A DNA stretch of 14,863 nucleotides from F23-B02 sp963627445. GTDB taxonomy: Bacteria > Bacillota > Clostridia > Oscillospirales > Oscillospiraceae. Shown here in pieces: positions 13,296 to 14,863 of the stretch. The translations under genes and the position numbers were made by a program. The notes beneath the pieces are model-generated. The model did not search any database and was not told the DNA's origin. It worked only from the letters and a program-made list of their open reading frames with translations. Every line of letters begins with the position of its first letter. The stretch's first letter is position 1. The DNA lies in NCBI GenBank assembly GCA_963627445.1, contig CAVGBM010000031.1, positions 1 through 14,863 of the forward strand. Direction: 5' to 3'.

Positions 13296-14783
13296 ATGAA
13301 TAAGATAGGATTTGACAACGCCAAATATGTGCAGCTGCAATCGCAGAATATCCGCGACAGGATATCGCAGTTCGGCGGCAAGCTGTACCTCGAATTCGGC
13401 GGCAAGCTGTTTGACGACTACCACGCCTCCCGCGTTCTGCCCGGCTTCCAGCCCGACAGCAAGGTGAGAATGCTGCTCAAGATGAAGGACGAGGCGGAGA
13501 TAGTCATCGCCATCTCGGCCGATGATATCGAGCGCAACAAGCGCCGCGGCGACCTCGGCATCACCTACGACGAGGACACCCTGCGCCTTATCGATGCCTT
13601 CCGCGGCATCGGCCTGTATGTCGGCAGCGTCGTCATCACGCACTACCGCAGCCAGCCGGCAGCAGAGCTTTTCCAGAAGCGGCTGGAAACGCTCGGCGTG
13701 CGTGTCTACCGCCACTACATAATTCCCGATTACCCCTCGAACGTCGAGCTTATCGTGTCGGAAAACGGCTTCGGCAAGAACGACTACATTGAGACCGAGC
13801 GCAGCCTCGTCGTCGTCACCGCGCCCGGCCCCGGCAGCGGCAAAATGGCCACCTGCCTGAGCCAGCTTTACCATGAGCACCGCCGCGGCGTGAACGCAGG
13901 GTACGCTAAGTTTGAGACCTTCCCCATCTGGAATGTGCCGCTCAAGCACCCGATTAACCTCGCCTACGAGGCCGCCACCGCCGATCTTGACGACGTGAAC
14001 ATGATAGACCCCTTCCACCTCGAAGCCTACGGCGAGACGACCGTCAACTACAACCGCGATGTTGAGATATTCCCCGTGCTCAACGCCATTCTGACCCGCA
14101 TCTACGGCGAGAGCGCCTACAAGAGCCCCACCGACATGGGTGTCAACATGGCCGGCTACTGCATCACCGACGACGAGGCATGCCGCGAGGCATCAAAGCA
14201 GGAGATAATCCGCCGCTACTACGCCGCTGCATGCTCGCTGCGTCAGGGTCTCGGCACGCCCGAGGAGGTGCGCAAGATCGAGCTCATCATGAACTCGATC
14301 GGCCTTTCCTCCGACGACCGCCCCGTTGTCGCAAAGGCGCTTGAAAAAGCCGAAGCTACCGGCGATCCCGCTGTCGCCATCGAGCTTCCCGACGGCAAGA
14401 TAATCACCGGCAAGACGAGCTCTCTGCTCGGCGCAAGCTCAGCGTGCCTCATGAATGCGCTCAAGTATCTTGCGGGCATCGACAAGAAGCTGCTGCTCAT
14501 TGCCCCGGGCATTATCGAGCCGATACAGCACCTCAAGGTCGAGCATCTGGGCAATCACAATCCCCGTCTGCACACGGACGAGCTGCTGATCGCTCTGTCC
14601 ATTTGCGCCGTGACAAACCCCCTCGTTGAGCTTGCCATCGATCAGCTGGGCAAGCTGCGAGGCTGCGAGGCGCACTCGACCGTCATCCTGTCGAGAGTGG
14701 ACGAAAACCTCTTCTCCAAGCTCGGCGTGAACATCACCTACGAGCCCCGCTATCAGGCCAAAAAGCTCTATCACGCAAAATAA
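13296..14783 (+). CDS. DUF1846 domain-containing protein
   Basis: A 495-residue member of the DUF1846 family, whose cellular role is not established; length matches full-size members. Seen in the sequence: MNKIGFDNAKYVQLQSQNI at the start, FGGKLYLEFGGKLFDDYHAS (26-45), a P-loop-like APGPGSGK (176-183) after a hydrophobic strand LVVVT, and SPTDMGVNMAGYCITDD (277-293). The P-loop-like motif suggests nucleotide or phosphate binding (inference). No signal peptide or membrane segments, so cytosolic. AGAGG lies 9 nt before the ATG. It has its own promoter, and no terminator is seen in the remaining 80 nt. Confidence 0.92.
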   Translation: MNKIGFDNAKYVQLQSQNIRDRISQFGGKLYLEFGGKLFDDYHASRVLPGFQPDSKVRMLLKMKDEAEIVIAISADDIERNKRRGDLGITYDEDTLRLIDAFRGIGLYVGSVVITHYRSQPAAELFQKRLETLGVRVYRHYIIPDYPSNVELIVSENGFGKNDYIETERSLVVVTAPGPGSGKMATCLSQLYHEHRRGVNAGYAKFETFPIWNVPLKHPINLAYEAATADLDDVNMIDPFHLEAYGETTVNYNRDVEIFPVLNAILTRIYGESAYKSPTDMGVNMAGYCITDDEACREASKQEIIRRYYAAACSLRQGLGTPEEVRKIELIMNSIGLSSDDRPVVAKALEKAEATGDPAVAIELPDGKIITGKTSSLLGASSACLMNALKYLAGIDKKLLLIAPGIIEPIQHLKVEHLGNHNPRLHTDELLIALSICAVTNPLVELAIDQLGKLRGCEAHSTVILSRVDENLFSKLGVNITYEPRYQAKKLYHAK

Positions 14784-14799
14784 AAATTTAAAAACACCT

Positions 14800-14828
14800 T
14801 TGACTTTCTCAAAAAAGTTTGCTAAAAT
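14800..14828 (+). promoter_or_regulatory. Promoter of an unseen gene beyond the right edge
   Basis: TTGACT (14800-14805), 17-bp spacer, TAAAAT (14823-14828) with TG one base upstream (extended -10, TGCTAAAAT). Predicted start is near 14835. A perfect 7-bp inverted repeat, TTTGCTA (14818-14824) and TAGCAAA (14842-14848), spans the -10 and start site. The gene it drives lies outside the window. Confidence 0.65.
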
Positions 14829-14863
14829 CACTCTCGTTGTGTAGCAAAAAAGCGTAAGTCCAA

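Noticed and set aside
13224..14018. Minus-strand open frame (264 codons) opposite the DUF1846 gene
   Set aside because: It is antisense to a well-supported gene, with composition of a shadow frame and no family resemblance.

Overview
The window looks like chromosomal core DNA of a Clostridia-class Firmicute, probably in the Oscillospiraceae/Ruminococcaceae. The evidence is fairly GC-rich coding sequence, strong AGGAGG-type ribosome binding sites, sigma-A-type promoters, a zinc-ribbon form of L24, an RG-rich tail on S3, and DUF1846 and DUF6487-type proteins. The family placement is inference from protein character, not from a search.

Left block (1-6732, minus strand). This is the S10 ribosomal protein operon running into the start of spc, in canonical order: rpsJ-rplC-rplD-rplW-rplB-rpsS-rplV-rpsC-rplP-rpmC-rpsQ-rplN-rplX-rplE, with rplE cut by the left edge. 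Genes are 12-19 nt apart or overlap. The exception is a 137-nt spacer between rpsJ and rplC that can form competing hairpins. A TTGACA / 17 bp / TACTCT promoter (6704-6732) drives the operon. The predicted ~295-nt leader contains an intrinsic terminator-like hairpin about 115 nt before rpsJ, so leader-level attenuation is plausible.

Middle block (6815-12795, minus strand). An extended -10 promoter precedes a likely operon secA - pgeF (YfiH) - extracellular solute-binding lipoprotein - cdd (cytidine deaminase) - short LysR-type protein with only a DNA-binding domain. It ends in an intrinsic terminator whose loop and inner stem contain the -35 box of the S10 promoter. The operon mixes protein export, nucleoside salvage (cdd, and pgeF by family), and a peptide-binding-type lipoprotein with no permease or ATPase genes nearby.

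Right block (12897-14863, plus strand). Divergent from secA is a 74-residue two-CxxC protein of the DUF6487 type with its own promoter and terminator. Next is a 495-residue DUF1846 protein with its own promoter. A further consensus-like promoter, spanned by a 7-bp inverted repeat, sits at the right edge and must serve a gene outside the window.

No CRISPR array, transposase, phage gene, tRNA or rRNA was seen. The region is mostly ordinary housekeeping DNA. What deserves a second look is in the non-coding elements (S10 leader, rpsJ-rplC spacer, terminator/promoter overlap, inverted repeats) and in protein tails (S3, L3, SecA) plus the LysR-like fragment.
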